This document shows, piece after piece, positions 16,011 to 24,547 of a stretch of DNA of 64,000 nt. Under the pieces are notes generated by a model. It was not told where the DNA came from and ran no database searches. It was given only the letters and a program-made list of their open reading frames with translations. Position numbers and translations under genes: made by a program. The DNA is from UBA668 sp038234785 (lineage in GTDB: Bacteria; Actinomycetota; Acidimicrobiia; Acidimicrobiales; Ilumatobacteraceae): assembly GCA_038234785.1 (NCBI GenBank), contig JBBQTC010000011.1, forward strand, positions 1 to 64,000. The letters run 5' to 3'. The first letter of the stretch is position 1. Each line of letters begins with the position of its first letter.

Positions 16011-16316
16011 TCAGCCACGGCGTAAGCCGTGGCCATAAAAACCGCCACGAGGACGAGCATGGGCGTGATAGTGCGAAGGAATGCTGCGCATGTTGTCATC
16101 AACCCAGAACTCGTATCCGTAGTGGTCAACGACACTCGCGCTCAATCGAGCGAGTAACTCGGCCCGAACCTCCTCCGGGGGGTTCGGGTCGTGTCGTTTC
16201 CAGACCACCATCGGCACGTAGCACTGCTCACACTCGGCCACCCAGCACAGGTCGTCCTCGTAGAACCATTCGGTCATCCGCTCGGCGGCACACAGTTCGC
16301 AGTCGACAGCGCTCAT
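16011..16316 (-). CDS. small HIT-like protein with two CxxC motifs
   Basis: A 101-residue protein. The N-terminus CELCAAERMTEWFYEDDLCW and the later PMVVWKRHDPNPPEE resemble the opening of HIT-family hydrolases (CIFC, VYEDD, LVIPKRH). The end SIPSHYHAHARPRGG resembles the HxHxH triad region. The spacing is compressed, and a second Cys pair (CEQC) follows the first (CELC), so zinc binding is likely. Whether the histidine cluster is a working HIT active site is uncertain. It lies between the FAS1 gene's terminator and the bcp promoter region. Confidence 0.65.
   Translation of the reverse strand: MSAVDCELCAAERMTEWFYEDDLCWVAECEQCYVPMVVWKRHDPNPPEEVRAELLARLSASVVDHYGYEFWVDDNMRSIPSHYHAHARPRGGFYGHGLRRG
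16014..16033. terminator. perfect hairpin GCCACGGC-GTAA-GCCGTGGC
   Basis: This is an eight-base-pair stem with a GTAA tetraloop. On the minus strand it is the last codons of the HIT-like gene. On the plus strand it follows the micro-ORF stop by five bases and could end that short transcript. No U-tract follows. Confidence 0.4.
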
Positions 16317-16331
16317 GGTGCCATTCTCACG

Positions 16332-16363
16332 CGCCGAGAGGGCCCCGAAGGGCCCTCTCGGCG
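16332..16363. terminator. strong 14-bp hairpin after the FAS1 gene
   Basis: CGCCGAGAGGGCCC (16332-16345) pairs perfectly with GGGCCCTCTCGGCG (16350-16363) around a CGAA tetraloop. It lies 23 bases past the FAS1 lipoprotein stop on the minus strand and just before the HIT-like gene start. No U-tract is seen, which is usual for high-GC actinobacterial terminators. Confidence 0.7.
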
Positions 16364-16385
16364 TCAGTGCGTGGACAAATGTGGA

Positions 16386-16973
16386 TCAGAGTGCAGTGAG
16401 GTCCACGTCCGGCGGCACGATCACTGCGTCGATGACGTGGATGACGCCGTTCGACGCCACGATGTCGGTGGCCACCACGGTGGCCGATCCGTTGAGCATG
16501 ACCTTGCCGGCATCGATAGTGACCGCGATCGGCGAACCCTCGACGGACGGCACGTCGCCGGCGGTCACGTCAGCGGCCATCACGGCTCCGGACACCACGT
16601 GGTAGGTGAGGATCTTCGTCAACACGTCCTTGTTCTCCGGAAGGAGCAGCTTGTCCACCAGGCCGGCCGGAAGTGCGGCGAACGCGTCGTTGGTCGGCGC
16701 GAACACGGTGAAGGGACCGGGCCCCTGCAGCGTCTCCACCAGACCCGCCGCGGAGACGGCAGCCACCAGCGTGGAGAAGTCGGGGTTGCCGCTGGCGATG
16801 GCGACGATGTCACCCGTCATCGCCTCGGTGTCCGGCGTCATTGCGTCGGTCGTGGGGGCCATTGCCTCCGTGGTCGGTGCCGCAGTGTCCGCCGACGTGT
16901 TGCTGTCGCTTCCGCAGGCGGCGACCAGCAGCGATGCTGCCAGCACGGTGGTCGCGATGAATCGGGTGTTCAT
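16386..16973 (-). CDS. fasciclin (FAS1) domain lipoprotein
   Basis: This 195-residue exported lipoprotein has a signal peptide MNTRFIATTVLAASLL followed by the lipobox VAAC (Cys near residue 20). Next is a short linker with three spaced TEAM/TDAM motifs (Thr, Met and Asp rich), then one FAS1 domain (about 62-195). That domain contains FTVFAPTNDAFAALPAG, LTKILTYHVVSGAV and ASNGVIHVIDAVIVPP. FAS1 domains mediate surface adhesion; the closest mycobacterial relatives are MPT70/83-type proteins. The start is supported by GAGGAG just upstream. Confidence 0.92.
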   Translation of the reverse strand: MNTRFIATTVLAASLLVAACGSDSNTSADTAAPTTEAMAPTTDAMTPDTEAMTGDIVAIASGNPDFSTLVAAVSAAGLVETLQGPGPFTVFAPTNDAFAALPAGLVDKLLLPENKDVLTKILTYHVVSGAVMAADVTAGDVPSVEGSPIAVTIDAGKVMLNGSATVVATDIVASNGVIHVIDAVIVPPDVDLTAL

Positions 16974-17054
16974 TGGATCTCCTCGAGGGTGTGAACGACC
17001 CCGCATCGGGGCCGTATCAACCGTTCGGAGCAGACCCGGTCCTGGATGGGAGAT

Positions 17055-17831
17055 TTAGTGCTGAATGGCCGCGCGAACTTCGGCGACGTAGGCGGCGACC
17101 TCGTCGGGTCCGTTCTCGAGGAGGCGCCGCACGACCGAGGCACCCATCACCACACCGTCCGCGACCTGCACTGCTTCGCTCGCCTGCTGCGCATTCGACA
17201 CGCCGACACCCACGAGTACCGGCACTTCCGTGATCGCCTTCAGCCGACTGGCGAGTGCGAGCGCGGTGCTCGCCAGCACGTCGCGCTCACCCGTCACGCC
17301 GAGCAGTCCCACCGAGTAGAGAAAACCTCGGGCTCTCGCTGCGACGAGCGGAAGACGCGAGTCGGGGGCGGTGGGCGCGGCGAGCATCACCGTCTCGATG
17401 CCGGCCGCATCCGCAGCCTCGCACCACGGGCCCGATTCCTCGAGCGGCAGGTCGGGCACGATGCAGGCGACGACTCCGGCGCCGGCGAGCTGCGCTGCGA
17501 AGCGCTCGTGCCCAGCGTGATGCACCGTGTTGTAGTACGTCATCACGGCCAGTGGGATCGACACATCGAGTGATCGCGCTTCCTGCAGAATCGAGACGGG
17601 CGTGGCTCCCTGTTCCAGCGCCATCTGTGACGCCTGCTGGATCACCGGACCGTCCATCACCGGATCGCTGAAGGGGATCCCGATCTCGATCGCGTCGGCA
17701 CCCGCAGCGGCCGCGGCACGAACAGCGTCCTGCCATCCGGCCAGGCCACCCGTGATGTACGGCACGAGCAGCTTGCGACCCGCGGCGCGCTTGGCACGGA
17801 ACTCGGTCTCCATCACTCCGAAGTCGCTCAT
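17055..17831 (-). CDS. trpA: tryptophan synthase alpha chain
   Basis: TrpA cleaves indole-3-glycerol phosphate to indole, which is channelled to TrpB. The 258-residue TIM barrel has the catalytic Glu in DAIEIGIPFSDPVMDGPVIQ, the catalytic Asp in CIVPDLPLEES and the phosphate loop GVGVSNAQQASE with GVVMGASVV. It is the last gene of the run trpC-trpF-trpB-trpA and overlaps trpB by four bases (ATGA). Confidence 0.96.
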   Translation of the reverse strand: MSDFGVMETEFRAKRAAGRKLLVPYITGGLAGWQDAVRAAAAAGADAIEIGIPFSDPVMDGPVIQQASQMALEQGATPVSILQEARSLDVSIPLAVMTYYNTVHHAGHERFAAQLAGAGVVACIVPDLPLEESGPWCEAADAAGIETVMLAAPTAPDSRLPLVAARARGFLYSVGLLGVTGERDVLASTALALASRLKAITEVPVLVGVGVSNAQQASEAVQVADGVVMGASVVRRLLENGPDEVAAYVAEVRAAIQH

Positions 17832-18988
17832 CTGGCGAGGACGTCCATCATCTGGGCGACGTCCTTGTCGCCGCGACCACTGAGGTTCATCAGCACCGTC
17901 TGCCCCTGCAACTCCGGTGCGGCACGGACGATCCAGGCCAGCGCGTGGGCACACTCGAGAGCGGGGATGATTCCCTCGGCGCGGGCGAGCAACTGAAACG
18001 CTTCGATCACCTCGGCGTCGGTGACGTTCGGGTATTCGGCACGACCGATGGACGAGAGGTAGGAGTGTTCGGGACCGACGCCCGGATAGTCGAGGCCCGC
18101 CGAGATGCTGTGCGCCTCCTGCACCTGGCCGTACTCGTCCTGCATCAGGTAACTGCGCATTCCATGGACGACTCCGGGCTGGGCGCGGCTGACCGCAGCT
18201 CCTCCGGCCGGCTCGACACCCACCAGCCGGGTTCGGTCGTCGACGAAGCCGCTGAACAGGCCGATCGCGTTCGAGCCGCCGCCGACACATGCCACCGCGA
18301 CGTCGGGCACGTCGCCGAACATCTCGATGCTCTGGGCTCGCGCCTCTTGCCCGATCACGCGATGGAACTCTCGGACCATGAACGGGTACGGATGCGGGCC
18401 CATCACCGAGCCGAGGCAGTAGTGCGTGGTCTCGACCGTCGCGACCCAATCGCGCATCGCTTCGTTGACGGCATCCTTCAACGTCCGGCTGCCGCTGTGC
18501 ACGGCCTCCACCTCGCTGCCGAGCAGCTTCATGCGGAAGACGTTGAGCTCCTGACGCTCCACGTCGACCGCCCCCATGTAGACCTTGCACTCCATTCCGA
18601 GGAGCGCAGCGGCGGTCGCCGACGCGACGCCGTGCTGCCCCGCACCGGTCTCCGCGACGAGCCGCTTCTTGCCCATCCGCTTGGCGAGCAACGCCTGACC
18701 GAGCACGTTGTTGATCTTGTGCGAGCCCGTGTGATTGAGGTCCTCGCGCTTGAGCACCAGCCGCATTCCCAGTTGGTCGCCGAGGTTCTTGCACTCGGTG
18801 AGGATGCTGGGCCGGCCGGCGTAGGTGCGCAGCGCGTGATCCAGTTCCGCCCGGAACACCGGATCCGCCCAGGCCTCGTTGAATGCCGCCTCCAGTTCCT
18901 GGCATGCAGGCACCAGGGTCTCGGGGACGAAACGACCACCGAACTCGCCGAAGCGACCGGTGGCCGATGGCTCGGCCATCAGCGACAT
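17828..18988 (-). CDS. trpB: tryptophan synthase beta chain
   Basis: This is the PLP enzyme joining indole and serine. The 386-residue protein has the PLP Lys91 in HTGSHKINN, the substrate loop ETGAGQHGVASA, the phosphate-binding GGGSNAIG and the C-terminal NLSGRGDKD. It belongs to the TrpB1 class that pairs with TrpA, as expected from the adjacent gene. Its start lies 36 bp after the trpF stop. Confidence 0.97.
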   Translation of the reverse strand: MSLMAEPSATGRFGEFGGRFVPETLVPACQELEAAFNEAWADPVFRAELDHALRTYAGRPSILTECKNLGDQLGMRLVLKREDLNHTGSHKINNVLGQALLAKRMGKKRLVAETGAGQHGVASATAAALLGMECKVYMGAVDVERQELNVFRMKLLGSEVEAVHSGSRTLKDAVNEAMRDWVATVETTHYCLGSVMGPHPYPFMVREFHRVIGQEARAQSIEMFGDVPDVAVACVGGGSNAIGLFSGFVDDRTRLVGVEPAGGAAVSRAQPGVVHGMRSYLMQDEYGQVQEAHSISAGLDYPGVGPEHSYLSSIGRAEYPNVTDAEVIEAFQLLARAEGIIPALECAHALAWIVRAAPELQGQTVLMNLSGRGDKDVAQMMDVLAR

Positions 18989-19024
18989 TGCATCACACTC
19001 CTGATCTCATCGACACGCCTGGTG

Positions 19025-19684
19025 TCATTCTTCGTCGTCGGCCCAGTCGTAGGGCATCACGTCAGGGCCCAGATGCCGCACCGGAGCGGCGGCGCGGGCC
19101 CGTTCGATGAAGGCCTTCACCTTCAGCGCGTCCTTGCGTCCCGGCGTGCGCTCGACCCCGGACGACACGTCGACCCCCCAGGGCCGCGCAGCGTGCACGG
19201 CCTCGGCGACGTTGTCGGGGGTGAGCCCGCCGGCAAGGATGATGCGCGGCCCTTCGGCCACGTCAGCGACCAACGACCAGTCGAACACCTTCCCCGAGCC
19301 GGGGTTCGGAGCGTCGACCATGATCATGTCGGTACCGAACTCGTCGGCATGACGAGCGTCGGGGGATCCGGCGACGACCGCTTTGATCACCCAGCGAATC
19401 TGTTCGGAGACCTCGGCCACCATCCCGGGAGTCTCGTGACCGTGCAGTTGCGCTGCCTTGAGCCCTGCGCGGTGCACAGTGTCGATCACCCTCGACGGGG
19501 CTTCGTCGCGGAACACGCCGACCGTGAGGATCTCCGGCGGCAACCGGCGCGTGATGTCGTACACCTGCTGGGCGGCGACCTGACGAGGCGACGGGGCGAA
19601 CACGAATCCGACCGCGTCGGCACCCATCGCGACTGCGAACAGGGCGTCGTCCTCATTGGTGATCCCGCAGATCTTCACGAACAT
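19025..19684 (-). CDS. trpF: phosphoribosylanthranilate isomerase
   Basis: TrpF performs the Amadori rearrangement of phosphoribosylanthranilate. The 219-residue TIM barrel begins MFVKICGITNEDDALFAV (catalytic Cys in KICGIT). It continues with VGFVFAPSPRQV, QLHGHETP, the catalytic Asp in MIMVDAPNPGSGKVFDW, and LAGGLTPDNVAEAV. The C-terminal tail is longer than usual and acidic. The internal ATG at 19684 gives the canonical N-terminus, and the longer open frame upstream is not family-like. It is separated from trpC by about 230 bp carrying a 49-bp palindrome. Confidence 0.95.
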   Translation of the reverse strand: MFVKICGITNEDDALFAVAMGADAVGFVFAPSPRQVAAQQVYDITRRLPPEILTVGVFRDEAPSRVIDTVHRAGLKAAQLHGHETPGMVAEVSEQIRWVIKAVVAGSPDARHADEFGTDMIMVDAPNPGSGKVFDWSLVADVAEGPRIILAGGLTPDNVAEAVHAARPWGVDVSSGVERTPGRKDALKVKAFIERARAAAPVRHLGPDVMPYDWADDEE

Positions 19685-19779
19685 GCAGGACCAAACGTAC
19701 CCGCGCCCACCCCTCGCGAGCCGCATCGTTTCCCCACCTTTGTGCACTCACTTCTTCGGCAACCCTCCCCTCCCCCCGC

Positions 19780-19828
19780 TTCATGTCATCCCTTGAGGCA
19801 GAATTTCTGCCTCAAGGGATGACATGAA
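19780..19828. repeat. 49-bp perfect palindrome between trpC and trpF
   Basis: Two 24-base arms (19780-19803 and 19805-19828) are exact reverse complements around a single T at 19804. The arm begins TTCATGTCATCCCTTGAGG. It is far longer and more AT-containing than the other hairpins here. On the minus strand it follows the trpC stop by 83 bases and precedes the trpF start by about 95 bases. The stretch after it is G-rich, not U-rich. It could be a terminator or attenuator, a protein-binding dyad, or a small mobile palindromic element. Confidence 0.8.
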
Positions 19829-19911
19829 CTGCGAGATCCGAGCGAGAGGTGTGAGCGCGGGCAGGTCAGCGGAAGGGGGAAGGGAGCCGACGGCCGAGGC
19901 GGGGGCCTGGG

Positions 19912-20688
19912 TCAGGCACCGATGAGGGCAGCGATGGCCGCTGCCGGGTCACCTGAGGTGACCAGGGTCTCGCCGACCAACACCGCGTCGTAACCGGCGG
20001 CCCGCAAGGCGGCCGCGTCGGCAGCACCACGAACACCGCTCTCGGCCACCTTCACCACGTGCGAGGGCATCACCCCTGCCATGCGGACGGCTCGATCGTG
20101 ATCGACCTCGAACGTGACCAGGTCACGCTGGTTCACCCCGATGAGCGTGGCGCCGGCGGCGAGTGCCATCTCCAGCTCGGGCTCGTCGTGGATCTCGACG
20201 AGCACATCGAGTCCGATCCGCTCGGCCAGATGGTGGAACCCGATCAGCTCGTCCGACGACAGGGCCGCAGCGATCAACAACACGCAGTCGGCGCCCATCA
20301 GGCGAGCATCAACGACATCGAGCTCGCTGACCGTGAAGTCCTTGCGCAGCACCGGCAGCGTGCACGCCGCGCGAGCGGCTTGCAGATCGCCGACCGATCC
20401 GCCGAAGAACTCCTCGTCGGTGAGGACCGACAGGCATGCCGCGCCACCGCGCTCGTAGTCGGCGGCGAGCGCGGCGGGATCGAGTCCCTCGTTGAGGACG
20501 CCCTTGGAGGGCGATCGTCGCTTCACCTCACTGATCACACCCAGACGACCCCGCCCCTCGAGCGCGCGACGAAAGCCCCTGGCAGGTGCCATTGCACGCG
20601 CCTGGGCGATGAGGTCGTCGAGCGAGCGCGAGTCGAGGGCGGCCTGCTCGCGGTGACGCTCGAGGATGCGGTCGAGGTAGGTGGCCAC
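19912..20688 (-). CDS. trpC: indole-3-glycerol-phosphate synthase
   Basis: TrpC closes the indole ring. The 258-residue TIM barrel carries the catalytic Lys in VISEVKRRSPSKG, LPVLRKDFTVSELDV, the Glu of VLVEIHDEPELE, GVNQRDLVTFEVD and the phosphate-binding VAESGVRG and AVLVGETLV. The GTG at 20688 (VATYLDRILERHR) gives the usual family N-terminus and sits eight bases after the stop of the ABM gene. The open frame further upstream lies within that gene. Confidence 0.95.
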   Translation of the reverse strand: MATYLDRILERHREQAALDSRSLDDLIAQARAMAPARGFRRALEGRGRLGVISEVKRRSPSKGVLNEGLDPAALAADYERGGAACLSVLTDEEFFGGSVGDLQAARAACTLPVLRKDFTVSELDVVDARLMGADCVLLIAAALSSDELIGFHHLAERIGLDVLVEIHDEPELEMALAAGATLIGVNQRDLVTFEVDHDRAVRMAGVMPSHVVKVAESGVRGAADAAALRAAGYDAVLVGETLVTSGDPAAAIAALIGA

Positions 20689-20696
20689 GCGACCGG

Positions 20697-21002
20697 TCAG
20701 AGACCCTTGCCCGAGACCGGAGCGAGGAACTGCATCTCGGGACGACCGGCGAGGAACGGCGCCAGCGTGGGGCCGAACGCCTTGAACCACTCCGCAGAGG
20801 AGTGCGCCACGAGTGCGTCCTGATCGGTGTACATCTCGTAGAAGTACACGACCTCTTCGTCCTTGGGATCGGTGTGCAACAGGTACAGCAGGGTGCCGTC
20901 CTCGCTCTGCACGTTGTCGATGGCAACCTGGATGGCGGCCACCGCGTCGTCGCGCTTACCGGGCTGGATGGGCAGCTTGACCCACACTGCGACCTTGCTC
21001 AT
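20697..21002 (-). CDS. antibiotic biosynthesis monooxygenase (ABM) domain protein
   Basis: This 101-residue ferredoxin-like dimeric alpha/beta protein of the ABM/quinol-monooxygenase family shows VAVWVKLPIQPGKRDDAVAA, then TLLYLLHTDPKDEEVVYFYE, YTDQDALVAHSSAEWFKAF, and LAPVSGKGL. Family members include heme-degrading and quinol-oxidising enzymes and many without known substrate. It lies directly before trpC and is probably co-transcribed, but a role in tryptophan synthesis is not established. Confidence 0.85.
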   Translation of the reverse strand: MSKVAVWVKLPIQPGKRDDAVAAIQVAIDNVQSEDGTLLYLLHTDPKDEEVVYFYEMYTDQDALVAHSSAEWFKAFGPTLAPFLAGRPEMQFLAPVSGKGL

Positions 21003-21070
21003 GTCGTTGCTCCTCGAGAACGGGGCGGCACCCCAGCGGTGCCCGACGGGGACCGTACCAGCGTGGCAGC

Positions 21071-21757
21071 ATGTGCGCCGTGGCCGACGATCGCAACCTC
21101 GTGGTGGTCGAGGACGACCCGAACATCGCCGACCTGCTCGACGTGTACCTGCGCGAGGCCGGCTATCGGATCCTCCAGGCGTCGCACGGCGAGCGGGGCC
21201 TGGAATTGATCGAGCAACACCGTCCGGTGATGGTGGTGCTCGACATCGGACTGCCGGACATCGACGGCTTCGAGGTCTGCCGACGGATTCGCACGAAGAG
21301 CAACGTTCCCGTGCTGTTCCTCACTGCGCGCGATGGTGAGATCGACCGCATCCTCGGGCTGGAACTGGGTGCCGACGATTACGTGACCAAGCCGTTCTCG
21401 CCGCGCGAGATCGTCGCCCGGGTGAAGGCCATCCTGCGCCGCGGGCAGCCCGATGTCCGCGACGACGACTCGGTCGTGCACATCGGCGACGACTACGAGA
21501 TCGACGAGGCCCGACGCGAGGTCCGACATCGAAACGAGGCGGTCGCCCTCGCGACGCGCGAGTTCGACCTGATCGCATTCCTCGCCCGGAACCAAGGACG
21601 AGCGCTCACCCGACAACAACTGCTCGACGGGGTGTGGGGGGCCGACTGGTACGGCGACGACCGCACCGTCGACGTCCACGTCCGTCAACTGCGCAAGAAG
21701 CTCGGCGACGACCTCCCGCTCGCCACCGTGTGGGGCATCGGATACCGGTTGGGGTGA
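21071..21757 (+). CDS. OmpR-family response regulator
   Basis: A 228-residue DNA-binding response regulator. The receiver has VVVEDDPNIADLL, the phospho-Asp in VVLDIGLPDIDGFE, Thr in LFLTARDGE and Lys in DDYVTKPFSPRE. The winged-helix effector domain has LATREFDLIAFLARNQGRAL and DRTVDVHVRQLRKKL. It is 50 bp upstream of its cognate kinase gene. ATG 21071 or the in-frame GTG at 21080 may be the start. The signal and regulon are unknown. Confidence 0.93.
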   Translation: MCAVADDRNLVVVEDDPNIADLLDVYLREAGYRILQASHGERGLELIEQHRPVMVVLDIGLPDIDGFEVCRRIRTKSNVPVLFLTARDGEIDRILGLELGADDYVTKPFSPREIVARVKAILRRGQPDVRDDDSVVHIGDDYEIDEARREVRHRNEAVALATREFDLIAFLARNQGRALTRQQLLDGVWGADWYGDDRTVDVHVRQLRKKLGDDLPLATVWGIGYRLG

Positions 21758-21807
21758 TCGATGTCGCTCACAGTTTCCTCATGCCTGCCTGACACGATCA
21801 GCGCGAC

Positions 21808-23184
21808 ATGACTCGACGTCTCGCCCTGGTGATCGTGGGAGTGGTCGTCGCCACGCTGCTCCTCGCCGGCGCCGGCACCCTGGTGCTGGCGACGGTGCGC
21901 GCCCGCTCCACCACCACGGCCGAGCTCCGCACTCAGGCCGAGGACATCGCCGCCAACCTCAACGACGTGCTCGACATCCAGGCTCCGTTGGACACGCCGG
22001 AGGGCAAGAAGGAACTCCGCCAACGCCTGAGGTTGCTGAGCACGATGCGGCAACTGATGCCGATCGACGATCTCACGGTGCTCACGCAGGACGCGAGCGG
22101 CCAACTGGAGGGCGGCACCCTTCCCGCGCCGCTCACCGACGGCGATCTCTCGCCCGCGCTGCTGGCCAACGGCGACACCGTGGCGGGGAACCGGGGACGG
22201 CTCGCCTACGCGGCGGCGCCGGTCTCCGGACCCAACGATCGCACCTGGGTGGTGGTCGTGACCCGCCGCATCGACGCCGGACTCGGCGCGTCGATCAGGT
22301 TGTTCTTCTGGGCATGCGCCATCACCATCCTTCTCGGGCTGGGCGCCGCGTACTGGCTCGGTCGTCGGCTCAGCAAACCGATCCGTGACGCGTCGGCAGC
22401 GACGCAGCAGATCGCCGCCGGCCACCTTTCGACGCGAGTCCAGCAACCCCGAGCCGACCAGCACGATGAGGTGGCCGAACTGCAACGGAGCATCAACGGG
22501 ATGGCTACAAGTCTGGAACGCAGCCGCATACTCGAGCAGCAGTTCCTGCTATCCGTCAGCCACGACCTACGAACGCCACTCACCTCCATCCGTGGCTATG
22601 CCGAAGCGATCGCCGACGGCAACATCGATCCGACGCGCGCCGCGTCCGTGATCCATTCGGAATCACGACGGCTGGAACGGCTCGTCGCCCATCTCCTCGA
22701 CCTCGCCAAGCTCCAGGCGCACGCGTTCACGTTCGACCTCCGTCGACTGGACCTGTCGGCCGCCGTGCACACGGCCGTCGATGCCGCGGCCGCCGCCAAC
22801 ACCGCGATCACCTTCCACCCGGTGGCATCGGGCGAGTTGCCGGTCCAGGCGGACCCCGACCGCCTCGCTCAGGCGTTGGCCAACCTCGTCGAGAACGCCG
22901 GCAAGTTCGCCCGCACGAGCGTCCTGGTCTCGACGCGAGCAGAACACGGACGAGCCTTCGTGACGGTCGACGACGACGGTCCGGGCATCGCGACGCACGA
23001 CTTGCCGCACGTCTTCGAGCGGCTCTACACCTCGCGCCACGAGCCGCAGCGGCAGGAGAACTCGAGTGGACTCGGGCTGGCGATCGTCAAGGAACTGGTG
23101 GAGGCGATGCAGGGCGAGGTGATCGCTGGCACGGCACCGAACGGCGGCGCACGGATGTCGTTCTGGCTGCCCCTCGTCGATTGA
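21808..23184 (+). CDS. sensor histidine kinase
   Basis: A 458-residue membrane kinase paired with the upstream regulator. TM1 is about residues 7-29, followed by a periplasmic domain of about 130 residues. TM2 (LFFWACAITILLGLGAAYWL) leads to a HAMP linker (RRLSKPIRDASAATQQIAAG). The H-box is SVSHDLRTPLTSIRGYAEA. The ATPase domain has the N-box LANLVENAGKF, G1 VDDDGPGI, F-box FERLY and G2 SSGLGLAIV. No known ligand-binding fold is recognised in the sensor region. Confidence 0.93.
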   Translation: MTRRLALVIVGVVVATLLLAGAGTLVLATVRARSTTTAELRTQAEDIAANLNDVLDIQAPLDTPEGKKELRQRLRLLSTMRQLMPIDDLTVLTQDASGQLEGGTLPAPLTDGDLSPALLANGDTVAGNRGRLAYAAAPVSGPNDRTWVVVVTRRIDAGLGASIRLFFWACAITILLGLGAAYWLGRRLSKPIRDASAATQQIAAGHLSTRVQQPRADQHDEVAELQRSINGMATSLERSRILEQQFLLSVSHDLRTPLTSIRGYAEAIADGNIDPTRAASVIHSESRRLERLVAHLLDLAKLQAHAFTFDLRRLDLSAAVHTAVDAAAAANTAITFHPVASGELPVQADPDRLAQALANLVENAGKFARTSVLVSTRAEHGRAFVTVDDDGPGIATHDLPHVFERLYTSRHEPQRQENSSGLGLAIVKELVEAMQGEVIAGTAPNGGARMSFWLPLVD

Positions 23185-23202
23185 CGGGCGAGGCTCGACG
23201 CC

Positions 23203-23988
23203 TCAACCTGCGTCCGATCTCCCCCGCACCGCCCATGCCCGGGCGAGCAGCGAGAGCGAGCCGTCGTCCTCGAACGTCAGTGCCTCCTGGACCGCATCGC
23301 GCAACTCATGACGCCGCTCAGGACGAGGTGACGCGAGATACGACGGAGCCGGGCCCTGGCCGCCGAGGAACGGATTCCAGAAGTCGTCGAAGTCGTCGAA
23401 CACGGTCGGGACGTCGATGGCGGTGGTGATCACGTCCGACAGTCCTGCGTCGCTCCACACCCGCGCGAGCGCGTCGGGTCGACACACCGAGAACCGGTAT
23501 CCCTCGTCGAGCGACAGTGCCTCGGAGTCGATCGAGATCGCTGCGTCCCAGAACACTCGCATGAGATCCATCCGCCCGGAGTAGTCCCACACGTACGCAG
23601 CGACGGTGCCGCCGACGGCCGCCGCGCTCATGAACGCCAGCGCCTCGGAGAGGTCGGGCACGAAGTTGAGGACCAGTCCCGAGACCACGATGTCGGCTGC
23701 ACCGGGCTCGAGCACTCGTGCATCGCCCACGACGTACCGAACGCATTCATCGCTCGTCGCCGACGCCGCCCAACCGACGAACCCCTCCGACGGATCCACA
23801 CCGAGTACCGAGCACGGACGGCTGCGGGCCGCCACGGCCCGGCTGAGCTCGCCGGTGCCGCACCCCACGTCGATCCACCGTTGAGCCGGTGGCGCGGCGA
23901 GCCAGTCGAGGAACTCGACGGCGACCAGGCGGCTCCATCGACCGACGTACGCCTCATACGCACCACCCAGGGCCCAGACGTCGGACAC
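23203..23988 (-). CDS. class I SAM-dependent methyltransferase
   Basis: This 261-residue methyltransferase has motif I (WIDVGCGTGELSRAV), the strand-2 acidic residue (VLGVDPSEGFVGWA), DARVLEPGAADIVVSGLVLN and a C-terminal catalytic-fold extension (VPTVFDDFDDFWNPFLGG). The last segment is characteristic of a UbiE/type-11 subgroup acting on small molecules, but the substrate is unknown. The GTG at 23988 is fixed by an excellent ribosome-binding site (GGAGGAGAAGCC before it). It is convergent with the kinase gene. Confidence 0.87.
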   Translation of the reverse strand: MSDVWALGGAYEAYVGRWSRLVAVEFLDWLAAPPAQRWIDVGCGTGELSRAVAARSRPCSVLGVDPSEGFVGWAASATSDECVRYVVGDARVLEPGAADIVVSGLVLNFVPDLSEALAFMSAAAVGGTVAAYVWDYSGRMDLMRVFWDAAISIDSEALSLDEGYRFSVCRPDALARVWSDAGLSDVITTAIDVPTVFDDFDDFWNPFLGGQGPAPSYLASPRPERRHELRDAVQEALTFEDDGSLSLLARAWAVRGRSDAG

Positions 23989-24153
23989 GGCTTCTCCTCC
24001 ACAGCGATCCCACGCCCGCGACCGTGACGCCATGCCAGTCTCGCGCACGATCAACGATCCGGCGACCGATCGACCCCGTCCGATGGCGTCCCCCCGAAGT
24101 CATAGGGTGAGTCGCCCTCACATCCGAGGGCAACAAGGTCCTGCGAGGTCGCC

Positions 24154-24546
24154 ATGTCTGATTTCCCGCCGCTCGCCCACGTCGCCGTGACGGTGACCGA
24201 CCTCGGTCGAAGCCGGCCGTGGTACAACCAGCTCTTCGGGGCCGACCCGGTGCTCGACGAAGACACCGGACCGTTCCACCACGTCGTCTGGTTGCTCGGC
24301 GGCACGCTGTTCGGCATCCACCAGCATTCGAGCGCGTCGAGTTCGGCGCCCTGCGACGAGCTCCGTCCCGGGCTCGATCACGTCGCCTTCGGATGCGCGA
24401 ACCGTGCCGCACTCGAGGCGTGGGCCGAGCAGCTGAACGGCATGGGCATCGCCCACGGCGGCGTCGTCGACGCGCCGTACGGCTCCGGCCTGTCGTTCCG
24501 AGATCCGGACAACATTCCTCTCGAGTTCTTCGCCCCTCCGGGCTGA
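24154..24546 (+). CDS. VOC (glyoxalase/bleomycin-resistance fold) protein
   Basis: A 130-residue protein with two beta-alpha-beta-beta-beta modules. Module one is LAHVAVTVTDLGRSRPWYNQ, and module two is LDHVAFGCANRAALEAWAEQ, ending with the family signature SFRDPDNIPLEFFAP. Metal ligands (His in module starts, Glu near the end) are present, so it may be a metal-dependent lyase or dioxygenase, or only a binding protein. It converges on glyS with a one-base gap. Confidence 0.85.
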   Translation: MSDFPPLAHVAVTVTDLGRSRPWYNQLFGADPVLDEDTGPFHHVVWLLGGTLFGIHQHSSASSSAPCDELRPGLDHVAFGCANRAALEAWAEQLNGMGIAHGGVVDAPYGSGLSFRDPDNIPLEFFAPPG

Positions 24547-24547
24547 G

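Noticed and set aside
16191..16994. 267-codon plus-strand frame opposite the FAS1 gene
   Set aside because: It is antisense shadow (His/Gly/Arg-rich), and the minus-strand genes have clear domains and ribosome-binding sites.
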